From: M55B120 sp964426155
Lineage (GTDB): Bacteria > Actinomycetota > Humimicrobiia > Humimicrobiales > Humimicrobiaceae
DNA length: 10,653 nt
Direction: 5' to 3'
Assembly: GCA_964426155.1 (NCBI GenBank)
Contig: CAYROY010000097.1
Span: forward strand, 1 to 10,653
The first letter of the stretch is position 1. The number at the start of each line of letters is the position of its first letter. This document shows positions 1 through 6,382 of the stretch, one piece after another. The position numbers and the translations under genes were made by a program. The notes below the pieces were generated by a model. It saw only the letters and a list, made by a program, of their open reading frames with translations, was not told the DNA's origin and made no database searches.

Positions 1-876
1 ATGCAGCCAGAGTATCTTTTTAGGAGGTTTTTTATTAATATCAGAATCTTTTTTTTGTTTTTGCAGAAAAGAGTCTAATTCAAGATATATATTTTTATAT
101 AGTTTTACTGCCTGTTGGGTACCCGGAAAAGCGTGAAATGGAAGAATAAAATTAAGGCCGTTAAAATGCGGGGGGTATGTTAAGAGCTCTTTCCTGACAT
201 TATTTAATTTTACTGCCCATTTTCTGAATTCATTTGAAAGTTCTATAGTCTCTGCAAATCTATCCAGGTCCACACCTTTACCGGTAATATCCCCGATTTT
301 TTCAGCCAGCTTCTCCAGCTGATCTGCCAGGTATCTCAAGGAGCGGGAATTGTAATGATAGGGAACATCCAGGTGATAATAACGATTTTGAATATTGTAA
401 TTTACTGCATAGTGATAAAAGGACTTCTGGGCGGCATCACAGGCAAGATTTGTGCATAATATAAAATCCGGCCTGGGGAAAAGGTCCAGTTCTACTGCTC
501 CTGAAGCGCTTCTGTGAAAAGTGCAGAGGTCCTGGGAATACCATCGTGCAGAAGCTTTTTTAACCGTCTGATCCGAAAGGCCGAGGCCTGCGGTAAAACC
601 TGCCATAACCTCCGGCAGCAAAGGTGAAACACCCATAGCATTAAAAAATTCATAGGGCAGAAAAATTGAGCCAAAACCCACAGGCTTATTGCCGCTGTAT
701 GCATCTCTTATACTTTCTATGCTGAAGATATTTAGATACTTGTCGGAGATGGAGGAGAAGGTGTTTCCATATGCAAAGAGTACAGGCCTTGTAGCGATTA
801 TTCCAAGAAGCCTCCTGAAGTAACGCTGGTCAAGATTTCTCTGAATATTTGTTTTTATCTTTTCTTTTATTCCCAT
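1..876 (-). CDS. 2-hydroxyacyl-CoA dehydratase family subunit (second subunit), partial
   Basis: This frame is open from ATG at 876 down to the left edge, giving 292 residues with no stop. It matches the HGD-D family (2-hydroxyacyl-CoA dehydratases and benzoyl-CoA reductases), whose paired subunits each bind an iron-sulfur cluster and act on CoA thioesters after one-electron activation. Visible family features are LCTFHR (Cys118), ILCTNLACDAAQKSF (Cys141, Cys146), a YYHLDVPYHYNSRS stretch after it, a TGKGVDLD segment, and KKILWLH at the edge, where the second half of the fold normally begins. Cys118 and Cys146 are likely cluster ligands by family analogy; a third would lie beyond the edge. 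It starts 21 nt after the stop of the first subunit, with no clear Shine-Dalgarno site, which suggests coupled translation. The substrate cannot be read from the sequence; a benzoyl-CoA-reductase-like or double-cubane-protein role is also possible. Confidence 0.85.
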   Translation of the reverse strand, partial: MGIKEKIKTNIQRNLDQRYFRRLLGIIATRPVLFAYGNTFSSISDKYLNIFSIESIRDAYSGNKPVGFGSIFLPYEFFNAMGVSPLLPEVMAGFTAGLGLSDQTVKKASARWYSQDLCTFHRSASGAVELDLFPRPDFILCTNLACDAAQKSFYHYAVNYNIQNRYYHLDVPYHYNSRSLRYLADQLEKLAEKIGDITGKGVDLDRFAETIELSNEFRKWAVKLNNVRKELLTYPPHFNGLNFILPFHAFPGTQQAVKLYKNIYLELDSFLQKQKKDSDINKKPPKKILWLH

Positions 877-897
877 TACTACTAAAAATTCTTAAAA

Positions 898-2010
898 TCA
901 CAGCATTTCCAGAAAGGCCTGTGTCCTGGTATTTGACTGGCCTTCCGAAAAATTACTATATTCTATCTCCAGATAAAGTACAGGTATTTTTAAGCCGGCA
1001 AACTCTTTTCTTATAAGGGGGAATGTATAGATAACATTATCGCAGAATTTAAGGCTTATGAATATGATCCCGCGGATATCATTATCGAACGCTTCTTTCT
1101 TTAACTGGCTGATCTTGCTGCCCATATCAGACATGCGCATGCAGGCTGGTTTATTAAGATATCTTTCGGCTATAAGATGCAGTATCTTTTTCCTGTCTGC
1201 CCCTTCCATAAACGATGGTATACGTACAGGCCCCTGATAATAGCGGCTTGATACACAGAGATCATCCGATACCAGGTTGACATCAAGATCCGTAAACATT
1301 TTCCATAGTTTTTGTTCAGTAATAAAATTACCTATTATCATAATGCCCGGCTTACGGGTTTTATCCTTATTGTTGTTTTTAGATATTAATTCTTTAAAAG
1401 ACTGAAGTTTGTCAAGAAAGGTTTCAGATGTCCGGGAAAGGGATATTTCCATCACCCTGTAATAGTCAGATATATCAAGCGAGCATGTATTATTGAAAAA
1501 CGATGTACTGAATTCTTTTAAAAGGTTCCTTTTCCTGTTATGCAATCTTAAAGCTTTAAGGAGGTCCTGATTGGATATTTGTTTGCCTTTTATGCCTTCT
1601 ATGAATACAAGCATATCTTCCAGGTTGGAACTGTAAAAATCTATCGAGCGGCTGTCTGTATTCCTGGGCACATTTAACATAAAAACCGGCAGGTCCTTAA
1701 GATAATATTCTGCAGTGTCATATAACCTTCTCATACCGTCGCAGGAATCAGTGAAAACCGCCCCCTGAAGCCCATCTTCCGAAGCTAGCAGGGATTCCCA
1801 GGCAGATTTAAGATAAGGACAGAAATTTATGGGGAAATAGCTGCCGGATTTTACAGTATTTTTGTTCCCCATTACGCGAACCGGGGAAAAACCGCTGGCT
1901 GTTATCAATTCTTCGGGGGTATATGTGCAGAACCAGCCTATTTTTTTCAGCTTTTCTTTTTGAACTCCTTTTTCTTTTAAGAAATCTTCTATGATTAGAT
2001 TATTTTTCAT
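898..2010 (-). CDS. 2-hydroxyacyl-CoA dehydratase family subunit (first subunit)
   Basis: A complete 370-residue HGD-D family protein. Members work as pairs of related subunits in anaerobes, dehydrating 2-hydroxyacyl-CoA or reducing aromatic CoA esters by ketyl-radical chemistry once an ASKHA-type ATPase activator donates an electron. The N-terminal GWFCTYTPEELITASGF block, NFCPYLKS (Cys64), TDSCDGMRRLYD (Cys90), LNVPR and late KFCDN (Cys323) are characteristic; Cys64, Cys90 and Cys323 are the expected three cluster ligands. The C-terminal GQSNTRTQAFLEML segment is also typical. The ATG lies inside the last codons of the upstream lipoprotein gene (11 nt overlap) and has only a weak Shine-Dalgarno site, so translational coupling is likely. 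The partner subunit follows after 21 nt. No activator gene is visible here; it may lie left of the window or elsewhere. The family call is firm, the substrate unknown. Confidence 0.88.
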   Translation of the reverse strand: MKNNLIIEDFLKEKGVQKEKLKKIGWFCTYTPEELITASGFSPVRVMGNKNTVKSGSYFPINFCPYLKSAWESLLASEDGLQGAVFTDSCDGMRRLYDTAEYYLKDLPVFMLNVPRNTDSRSIDFYSSNLEDMLVFIEGIKGKQISNQDLLKALRLHNRKRNLLKEFSTSFFNNTCSLDISDYYRVMEISLSRTSETFLDKLQSFKELISKNNNKDKTRKPGIMIIGNFITEQKLWKMFTDLDVNLVSDDLCVSSRYYQGPVRIPSFMEGADRKKILHLIAERYLNKPACMRMSDMGSKISQLKKEAFDNDIRGIIFISLKFCDNVIYTFPLIRKEFAGLKIPVLYLEIEYSNFSEGQSNTRTQAFLEML

Positions 2011-2527
2011 CTTTTATTATAGCTTCGTTTCTTTCAAATGGTTCGTGTATGCCAATATGGCCCCAGAAATCTTCTACATAATATCCTTCGACCTGGCCGC
2101 TGTCACGGCCCTCTATGGTAATTTTTACCTTTTCTATTTCCTTAAACTCTGTAAGGGTGTTAACTATAGAATAAATAGCAAGGGTCTCAGTTGTAGAGCT
2201 GTGGGGAATCTCTTCAAAATTATCTATAATCCTTATATTGAAATCTACAGCGGCCATTCCATCTGATACATTTACAGAATTAACTTTGGTATCGGATGGC
2301 AGTGTAGGATAGAGACCCTCTGCGGACGGCCCCTTTATTAGCTCCTCCAGCACAGTCCTGTATATGTTGCCGGTATTTTTGATCATCCTTACCTCCCCTG
2401 CAAGATAAGCATCCTTATCGGTAACATCTGCAAAATAAAGGGTAGCCGATTCTGAACACGAGCAGAGGATGATAATAGAAAATATGGTAAGAATAATGAT
2501 AGAAAAAATAAATTCCAGCTTTTTCAT
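2000..2527 (-). CDS. GerMN-domain lipoprotein
   Basis: A 175-residue exported lipoprotein. It begins MKKLEF, followed by a long hydrophobic stretch (residues 6-21) and a lipobox LCSC, with Cys24 the likely lipidated residue. The mature part (about 28-140) matches the GerMN domain: LYFAD, AYLAGEVRMI, VLEELIKGP, PTLPSDTKV, VDFN and the IYSIVNTLTEF helix. GerMN domains occur in the spore germination protein GerM and in many cell-surface lipoproteins of non-sporulating Gram-positive bacteria, so the domain does not by itself prove sporulation. I chose ATG 2527 because the signal peptide starts there and AGGGG and AAGGAG sites lie 7 and 12 nt upstream; an in-frame TTG at 2560 would add 11 residues containing the Shine-Dalgarno sequence itself. 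It is the first gene of the leftward unit and overlaps the dehydratase start. Exact function is unknown. Confidence 0.85.
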   Translation of the reverse strand: MKKLEFIFSIIILTIFSIIILCSCSESATLYFADVTDKDAYLAGEVRMIKNTGNIYRTVLEELIKGPSAEGLYPTLPSDTKVNSVNVSDGMAAVDFNIRIIDNFEEIPHSSTTETLAIYSIVNTLTEFKEIEKVKITIEGRDSGQVEGYYVEDFWGHIGIHEPFERNEAIIKDEK

Positions 2528-2563
2528 GACATCGCCCCTCTCCTTTAGGGTACAGATCAATTC

Positions 2564-2592
2564 TTGAAATAATTTATTATCTTAGATATTCT
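2564..2592 (+). promoter_or_regulatory. possible promoter for the histidine-phosphatase gene
   Basis: TTGAAA at 2564-2569 (5 of 6 to the -35 consensus) and TATTCT at 2587-2592 (4 of 6 to the -10) are separated by exactly 17 nt. Transcription would start near 2599, leaving a leader of about 120 nt. The region is very AT-rich, so chance matches are likely. The same intergenic region must also hold the promoter of the leftward lipoprotein-dehydratase unit, for which I found no convincing pair of boxes. Confidence 0.3.
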
Positions 2593-2720
2593 ACAAAATT
2601 TATTGATGTGATGGTATCATTATTTTTCATATGCGTGGTTTTCCATCCAGATATTTTATTTGTTTCATGCATAATGCAGGAAAGATTATGCCAATTTATG
2701 AGCTATTTTGGAGTTTTAAA

Positions 2721-3413
2721 ATGGGAATAAAATTATTTCTTATAAGACACGGCCAGACCAGATGGAATCTGGAGGGCCGATATCAGGGTGACAGGGATAT
2801 AGAGCTAAACAGGACAGGAATAAAGCAGGCTGGTCTTGCAGCAAAATATCTATCAGGGGTAAGTTTCGAAAGCATATACAGCAGCCCGCTTAAGCGCGCT
2901 GCCAGGACAGCAGATATAATTAATGGTAAAAGGAAACTGGATATAAGGGTGGCCGATGATCTCAGGGAAGTCGATTTTGGAAAATGGGAAGGATTAAAGT
3001 TCCAGGAGATAAATAAAAGGTACAGGGAGGATTATCATAAATGGCTTGAAGACCCGTATAATAACAGGCCTACCGGAGGCGAAGGTTTTAGGGAACTGAC
3101 AAAAAGGACAGTAAGGGTTATTGACAGCATAATCTCAGAAAATCCCGATGGCTCGAGCATAGCCGTAGTCACACATGGAGGTGTTATACTTTCATTGATT
3201 GTGAGCTGGCTTCAAATACCACTCCCCAGATGGAAATCCTTAATACAGAGGCAGGGTGCGATAAATATTGCTGTAATAGACAGGGGCTTTCCCTATATAT
3301 CAGCCATTAATTACACAGGCCATTTAAGGAAGATTTATGATGACAGCGAAGACAGGGTAATAGAGATTTACAGCAGCCTGAGGAATGATAGGCGGAAACG
3401 TGCTGCCCTCTAA
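2721..3413 (+). CDS. histidine phosphatase family protein (phosphoglycerate-mutase-like)
   Basis: A 230-residue cytoplasmic phosphatase of the histidine phosphatase superfamily. Catalysis goes through a phosphohistidine. LIRHGQTRWN gives Arg9 and His10, SSPLKRAARTADI gives Arg59, LREVDFGKWEGL gives the acid Glu83, and VVTHGGV gives the second histidine His152. The TGGEGFRELTKR segment resembles the GES(F) region of CobC/GpmB-type enzymes. Relatives include alpha-ribazole phosphatase, phosphoserine phosphatase and broad-specificity sugar phosphatases; nothing here picks one, and no cobalamin genes are near. I place the start at ATG 2721, which puts the usual short lead before RHG and has GGAG at 2710-2713; an in-frame ATG at 2631 would add 30 residues unlike the family and lacks a good ribosome site. 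It is read divergently from the lipoprotein gene and ends 150 nt before rpsF. Confidence 0.88.
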   Translation: MGIKLFLIRHGQTRWNLEGRYQGDRDIELNRTGIKQAGLAAKYLSGVSFESIYSSPLKRAARTADIINGKRKLDIRVADDLREVDFGKWEGLKFQEINKRYREDYHKWLEDPYNNRPTGGEGFRELTKRTVRVIDSIISENPDGSSIAVVTHGGVILSLIVSWLQIPLPRWKSLIQRQGAINIAVIDRGFPYISAINYTGHLRKIYDDSEDRVIEIYSSLRNDRRKRAAL

Positions 3414-3430
3414 AATAATCAAAATCCGTA

Positions 3431-3457
3431 TTGATTAATAGCCTCTTTTGTTATAAT
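3431..3457 (+). promoter_or_regulatory. promoter of the rpsF operon (extended -10)
   Basis: A perfect TATAAT at 3452-3457 is preceded by TG at 3449-3450, forming the extended -10 element TGnTATAAT. TTGATT at 3431-3436 is a fair -35, with a short 15-nt spacer that an extended -10 can tolerate. Transcription would begin near 3464, giving a leader of about 100 nt. A second, weaker pair, TTGATA at 3468-3473 and TATTTT at 3491-3496 (spacer 17), could serve as an alternative start. No terminator is visible between the phosphatase gene and this promoter, so read-through is possible. Confidence 0.65.
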
Positions 3458-3509
3458 ATCCCTACTGTTGATATAAGTTGAAAAATTGAATATTTTTCAT
3501 CTTTCTGTT

Positions 3510-3556
3510 CTGCCGGGATTGGCAGGACCTAATTATGTTAATTAGTCCATAGGAGG
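3510..3556 (+). promoter_or_regulatory. structured rpsF leader, candidate S6:S18-binding autoregulatory element
   Basis: Two adjacent hairpins precede rpsF. The first pairs CTGCC (3510-3514) with GGCAG (3521-3525) around a 6-nt loop. The second pairs GGA (3525-3527) and CTAATTA (3529-3535) with TAATTAG (3539-3545) and TCC (3546-3548), with a bulged C at 3528 and a TGT loop. The two share G3525, so they compete at one position. The Shine-Dalgarno AGGAGG (3551-3556) starts 2 nt after the second hairpin. The known S6:S18 leader motif presents a CCG beside a stem and hairpin; the only CCG in this leader is at 3513-3515. The structure is seen; the regulatory role is inferred from the position and the CCG, and I cannot confirm the exact published fold. 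Confidence 0.42.
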
Positions 3557-3563
3557 ATAGCAA

Positions 3564-3854
3564 TTGAGAAAATATGAACTTGGTGTTATCTTTAATTCTT
3601 CACTTGAAGAGGAGAAGATAGACAAAGAGATAGAAAAGCAAACTTCACTTCTCGAAAAGGAAAATTGCGCGGTAGAAAAAATCGATAAATGGGGTGTCAG
3701 GAAACTCGCTTATCCAATCAAAAAACAGGAAAACGGATTTTATGCCTTTATCTATTTTACAGGCAACAGCAGAGTAATCCATGAGCTCGACCGCATAAAC
3801 ATGATAAATGATCTTGTGCTGCGTCATTTGATAGTAAAAAGTGATCAGCAATAA
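3564..3854 (+). CDS. rpsF: 30S ribosomal protein S6
   Basis: A 96-residue protein with the standard length and N-terminus of bS6 (MRKYELGVIF, read from a TTG start). It carries the WGVRKLAYPIKK and GFYAFIYFTG strands and the INDLVLRHLIVK end. S6 binds S18 and helps assemble the platform of the 30S subunit. The start is fixed by AGGAGG at 3551-3556, 7 nt upstream of TTG 3564. There is no long acidic C-terminal tail as in E. coli. It is the first gene of the operon; ssb follows after 31 nt and rpsR after that, the common bacterial arrangement. Expression is probably controlled by the structured leader just upstream. Confidence 0.96.
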   Translation: MRKYELGVIFNSSLEEEKIDKEIEKQTSLLEKENCAVEKIDKWGVRKLAYPIKKQENGFYAFIYFTGNSRVIHELDRINMINDLVLRHLIVKSDQQ

Positions 3855-3885
3855 AAATATTAATTTTTAGAGAAGGTGATATGAA

Positions 3886-4329
3886 ATGGCTTTTGGGATC
3901 AATAATATAACCATTCTTGGAAATATCACACGAGACCCAGAACTGCGTTTTACACCAAGCGGAACAGCAGTGGTCAGTTTCGGTATTGCAGTTAACCGTA
4001 ATATCCAGAACAGGGATTCAGGGGAATGGCAGACAGATGTTGATTTCTTCAATGTGACAGCATGGTACAAACTTGCTGAGAATTGTGCAGAAAGCCTTTC
4101 AAAGGGAGACAGGGTGCTGGTGTCAGGCAGACTGTCACAGGACAACTGGGAAGATAAGACAGGGCAGAAGCGTTCTGCGGTAAAGATAATAGCAAATGTG
4201 ATAGCACCCAGCCTTGAATTCGCAAGCTGCAAGCTTGAAAAGAACCCCAGAATAGATGATGGAGCAGTCTCCACACCAGAAACTAAGACTGAAGAGGTGG
4301 ACTTTACTGATGAAGACATACCATTTTAG
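3886..4329 (+). CDS. ssb: single-stranded DNA-binding protein
   Basis: A 147-residue SSB. The OB-fold (about residues 4-108) shows NNITILGNITRDPELRF, AVVSFGIAVNRN, FFNVTAWYKLAE and GDRVLVSGRL. A short linker leads to the C-terminal acidic tip DEDIPF, the conserved peptide that recruits replication and repair proteins. It binds single-stranded DNA during replication, recombination and repair. The linker, about 30 residues, is short compared with E. coli SSB. ATG 3886 is preceded by a GAAGGTGAT ribosome site; an overlapping ATG at 3881 is in another frame. Its place between rpsF and rpsR is the classic one. Confidence 0.96.
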   Translation: MAFGINNITILGNITRDPELRFTPSGTAVVSFGIAVNRNIQNRDSGEWQTDVDFFNVTAWYKLAENCAESLSKGDRVLVSGRLSQDNWEDKTGQKRSAVKIIANVIAPSLEFASCKLEKNPRIDDGAVSTPETKTEEVDFTDEDIPF

Positions 4330-4353
4330 AGTAATAAATTCCTGATAGAAATG

Positions 4354-4360
4354 AAAGGAG
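4354..4360 (+). promoter_or_regulatory. Shine-Dalgarno site fixing the rpsR start
   Basis: AAAGGAG sits 5 nt before TTG 4366. It lies inside the reading frame that would be opened by the in-frame ATG at 4351, so that ATG is unlikely to be the true start. Confidence 0.75.
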
Positions 4361-4365
4361 ATAAA

Positions 4366-4629
4366 TTGGCGAGAAGAAACAATGATAAAAGGGACAAGAA
4401 AACACTTGCAGGAAGTTTTAGGCAGAGAAAAAAGTACTGTTATTTTTGCAAGGAAAACATAGATACAATTGATTATAAAAACATAGGCCTGCTTGAAAGA
4501 TATATTTCCGATAAGGGGAAGATAAGACCGAGCAGGTCTTCAGGAAATTGTGTCCAGCACCAGCGCATGGTTGCATCAGCCATAAAAAGGGCCAGGGTTC
4601 TTGCGCTGATACCCTATTATAAAAGATAA
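4366..4629 (+). CDS. rpsR: 30S ribosomal protein S18, zinc-binding form
   Basis: An 87-residue bS18 when read from TTG 4366. Its core is typical: KKYCYFCKE, IDYKNIGLLERYIS, KIRPSR, HQRMVASAIKRARVLALIPY. Cys25 and Cys28 (CYFC) with Cys62 and His65 (NCVQH) form the zinc-ribbon ligand set of the C+ type of S18. Many bacteria instead carry a zinc-free paralog, sometimes as a second copy under zinc control. S18 pairs with S6 on the 30S platform. The ATG at 4351 would give 92 residues but would place the Shine-Dalgarno site inside the gene, so the TTG is preferred. It is 36 nt after ssb and 17 nt before the membrane-protein gene. Confidence 0.95.
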   Translation: MARRNNDKRDKKTLAGSFRQRKKYCYFCKENIDTIDYKNIGLLERYISDKGKIRPSRSSGNCVQHQRMVASAIKRARVLALIPYYKR

Positions 4630-4646
4630 TTACCGGATTTCTGGAT

Positions 4647-5654
4647 ATGTCCTTTGATAATTTGAGCAGGATAAAAAAAACAGGGCCAAACCTGTGGCTC
4701 CTAATTTTTTTTACATTTTTGGCTCTCGTATTTATATTTGTTATACCGGGAATCGGCTTTCTGGGTGCAGTACTGCTGCCTATACCGGCATCACTGCTGG
4801 TAGCCGGTGGAAGGATAAGGGACGGTATCGTCTGTGCAGTATTACCGTTTCTTTTACTTCTTTTTTTTGACTATATATTGCCAGTTGTTTTGATTGCGGC
4901 TGTTATATCTGTAGTGTTCATACAGAGGCGTGCCGTCGGAAATGATTGGTCGGCATGGAAGTCGGTATTCTCAGTGTTTTTTATTTTACTGGGATGGTTA
5001 TCTTTATTTATGCTGCTGTACCTTATATTCTACGGCCCGGAATTTTTTACCGGGGCCTTGCAGACATATAATATGTATATAGAGAATCTTGCTGAAGATC
5101 CTCTGGTCTCGGGGTATGCAGGATTAATAAATGCGGGGGGAGCCGGGTTTGATGCAGTAATATCACAGACGCAGGCAGTACTTAGATTTATCCCCAAAAT
5201 ACTGCCTGGAATAATTGCTGTATCTTTTTTTATGATAAGCCTGTTAAATTATATTTTTTCTTATATCGTATTTAAAAAATTCGGTATAGAGATAGAGAAA
5301 ATCCGGCAGTTTACCAGATGGGATATACCCTGGTATTATATATGGGGGCTAATAGCAGGGCTTTTAATGATACTTGTCCCGGTAATAAGCGGTTTAGGTC
5401 AAGAAGGCAGGACAGCGCTGGTAAGCTTAATTGATATATCAGGTTATAATCTTATAATTATTTTCGGTATGCTTTACATGGTTCTGGGTATCTCAGTTAT
5501 GTGGGGCATATTCGAGAGGTTTAAGATGGCATTTTTGTTCAGGGTTTTAATAATAGTATTTTTATGGTTTTTTTTCGGATTTGCGTTGATTATATTTCCT
5601 ATTCTTGGAATTATAGATATATGGGCAAATTTCAGGAAGCTTAAGCGAGCTTGA
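4647..5654 (+). CDS. YybS-like membrane protein (DUF2232)
   Basis: A 335-residue integral membrane protein with about eight hydrophobic segments, roughly at residues 17-35, 37-54, 60-92, 106-129, 185-210, 229-249, 266-288 and 296-325. The central FTRWDIPWYYIWG motif (222-234) and the end segment IIFPILGIIDIWANFRKL fit the DUF2232/YybS family. Its place between rpsR and rplI is also where Firmicutes keep yybS. The function of the family is not established; it has been noted next to gdpP, which is missing here. ATG 4647 has only a weak ribosome site and follows rpsR by 17 nt, so coupled translation is likely. The family call rests on topology, motif and position together. Confidence 0.78.
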   Translation: MSFDNLSRIKKTGPNLWLLIFFTFLALVFIFVIPGIGFLGAVLLPIPASLLVAGGRIRDGIVCAVLPFLLLLFFDYILPVVLIAAVISVVFIQRRAVGNDWSAWKSVFSVFFILLGWLSLFMLLYLIFYGPEFFTGALQTYNMYIENLAEDPLVSGYAGLINAGGAGFDAVISQTQAVLRFIPKILPGIIAVSFFMISLLNYIFSYIVFKKFGIEIEKIRQFTRWDIPWYYIWGLIAGLLMILVPVISGLGQEGRTALVSLIDISGYNLIIIFGMLYMVLGISVMWGIFERFKMAFLFRVLIIVFLWFFFGFALIIFPILGIIDIWANFRKLKRA

Positions 5655-5689
5655 ATAATACAATTTGAAGTTTAATACAGGAGGAAGAC

Positions 5690-6367
5690 TTGAAAGTAAT
5701 ACTTAAAGAGTATATGGAGAAATTAGGAGACATTGGAGACGTTGTAGATGTAAGGGCAGGTTTTGCTAACAATTATCTGATCCCTCAGGGGATTGCTATA
5801 TTAGCGACGAGGGGTAATATAAATCAGATGAAACTGGTCAAAAAGGCAGCATTAAAGGTCGAAGCCAGAAATATTGAAGAAGCAAATGAAATGACTGGAA
5901 AGCTTAAAGACCTTACCCTCAAATTTATAGTAAAAACCGGGGAAGAAGGTAAACTCTATGGCTCTATAACCAACAAGGATATTGCAGAGAAAATAATGGA
6001 AGAAAGAAATATAGAAATAGACAGAAAAAAAATAGACCTTCCGGAGCATATTAAGGAACTGGGAGAGTATGATATTGATGTCAAACTATATAAAGAAATA
6101 AAATCAGCTGTTAAGGTTATAGTGGAACCCGACGAGGAATCCAGAGTACTGATTGAGGCACATAAAAAGGAAAAAGAAGCTGCGGAAGAAGAGGAAAGGC
6201 ATAAAATTGATGCAGAAATAGAAGAAGAAGCAGAAAAAAGCAAAGAAAAGCTAAAAGAGGAAAAAGTTATACCAGCTGAAAAAGATAAAAAACCGAAAGC
6301 TTCTGAGCCTGAAAAATCAGGTAGTATTGATGAGGAATCCGGGAAAGAAAGAAAAAAGCAAAAGTAA
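5690..6367 (+). CDS. rplI: 50S ribosomal protein L9 with long charged C-terminal extension
   Basis: bL9 binds 23S rRNA with its N-terminal domain and extends from the ribosome through a long helix to a C-terminal domain, helping keep the reading frame. Residues 1-50 are typical (MKVILKEYMEKLGDIGDVV, ANNYLIPQGIAILAT), followed by the linker helix (50-75) and the C-terminal domain (about 76-146) with GKLYGSITNKDIAE and VKLYKEIKSAVKVIV. The family is normally about 150 residues; this protein has 225. Residues from about 147 to 225 are almost all Glu, Lys, Ala, Asp and Ser, low in complexity, and probably helical then disordered. The start is TTG 5690, set 5 nt after AGGAGG (5679-5684). There is no frameshift and the extension is continuous with the L9 frame. 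It lies 35 nt after the yybS-like gene and 15 nt before dnaB. Confidence 0.95.
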   Translation: MKVILKEYMEKLGDIGDVVDVRAGFANNYLIPQGIAILATRGNINQMKLVKKAALKVEARNIEEANEMTGKLKDLTLKFIVKTGEEGKLYGSITNKDIAEKIMEERNIEIDRKKIDLPEHIKELGEYDIDVKLYKEIKSAVKVIVEPDEESRVLIEAHKKEKEAAEEEERHKIDAEIEEEAEKSKEKLKEEKVIPAEKDKKPKASEPEKSGSIDEESGKERKKQK

Positions 6368-6382
6368 TAGTTTTACGTACTT

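Noticed and set aside
1991..2266. A 91-codon open frame on the plus strand opposite the lipoprotein gene, and similar frames opposite purA, purD, rplI and ssb.
   Set aside because: They lie antisense to well-supported genes, have no ribosome sites I could find, and match no family.
2561..2610. Minus-strand promoter for the lipoprotein unit (GATAAT at 2581-2576, or TTGTAG at 2596-2591).
   Set aside because: Neither box has a matching partner at a 16-18 nt spacing; AT-rich DNA gives many such partial matches.
2631..2720. Longer histidine-phosphatase start at ATG 2631.
   Set aside because: The extra 30 residues are unlike the family N-terminus, and ATG 2721 has a better ribosome site.
2001..3504. 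The 14-mer TATTTTTCATCTTT occurs at 2001 and 3491, and its first 10 bases also occur at 2621.
   Set aside because: An AT-rich 14-mer match is close to chance expectation over 10 kb, and the first copy is simply the start region of a coding sequence on the other strand.
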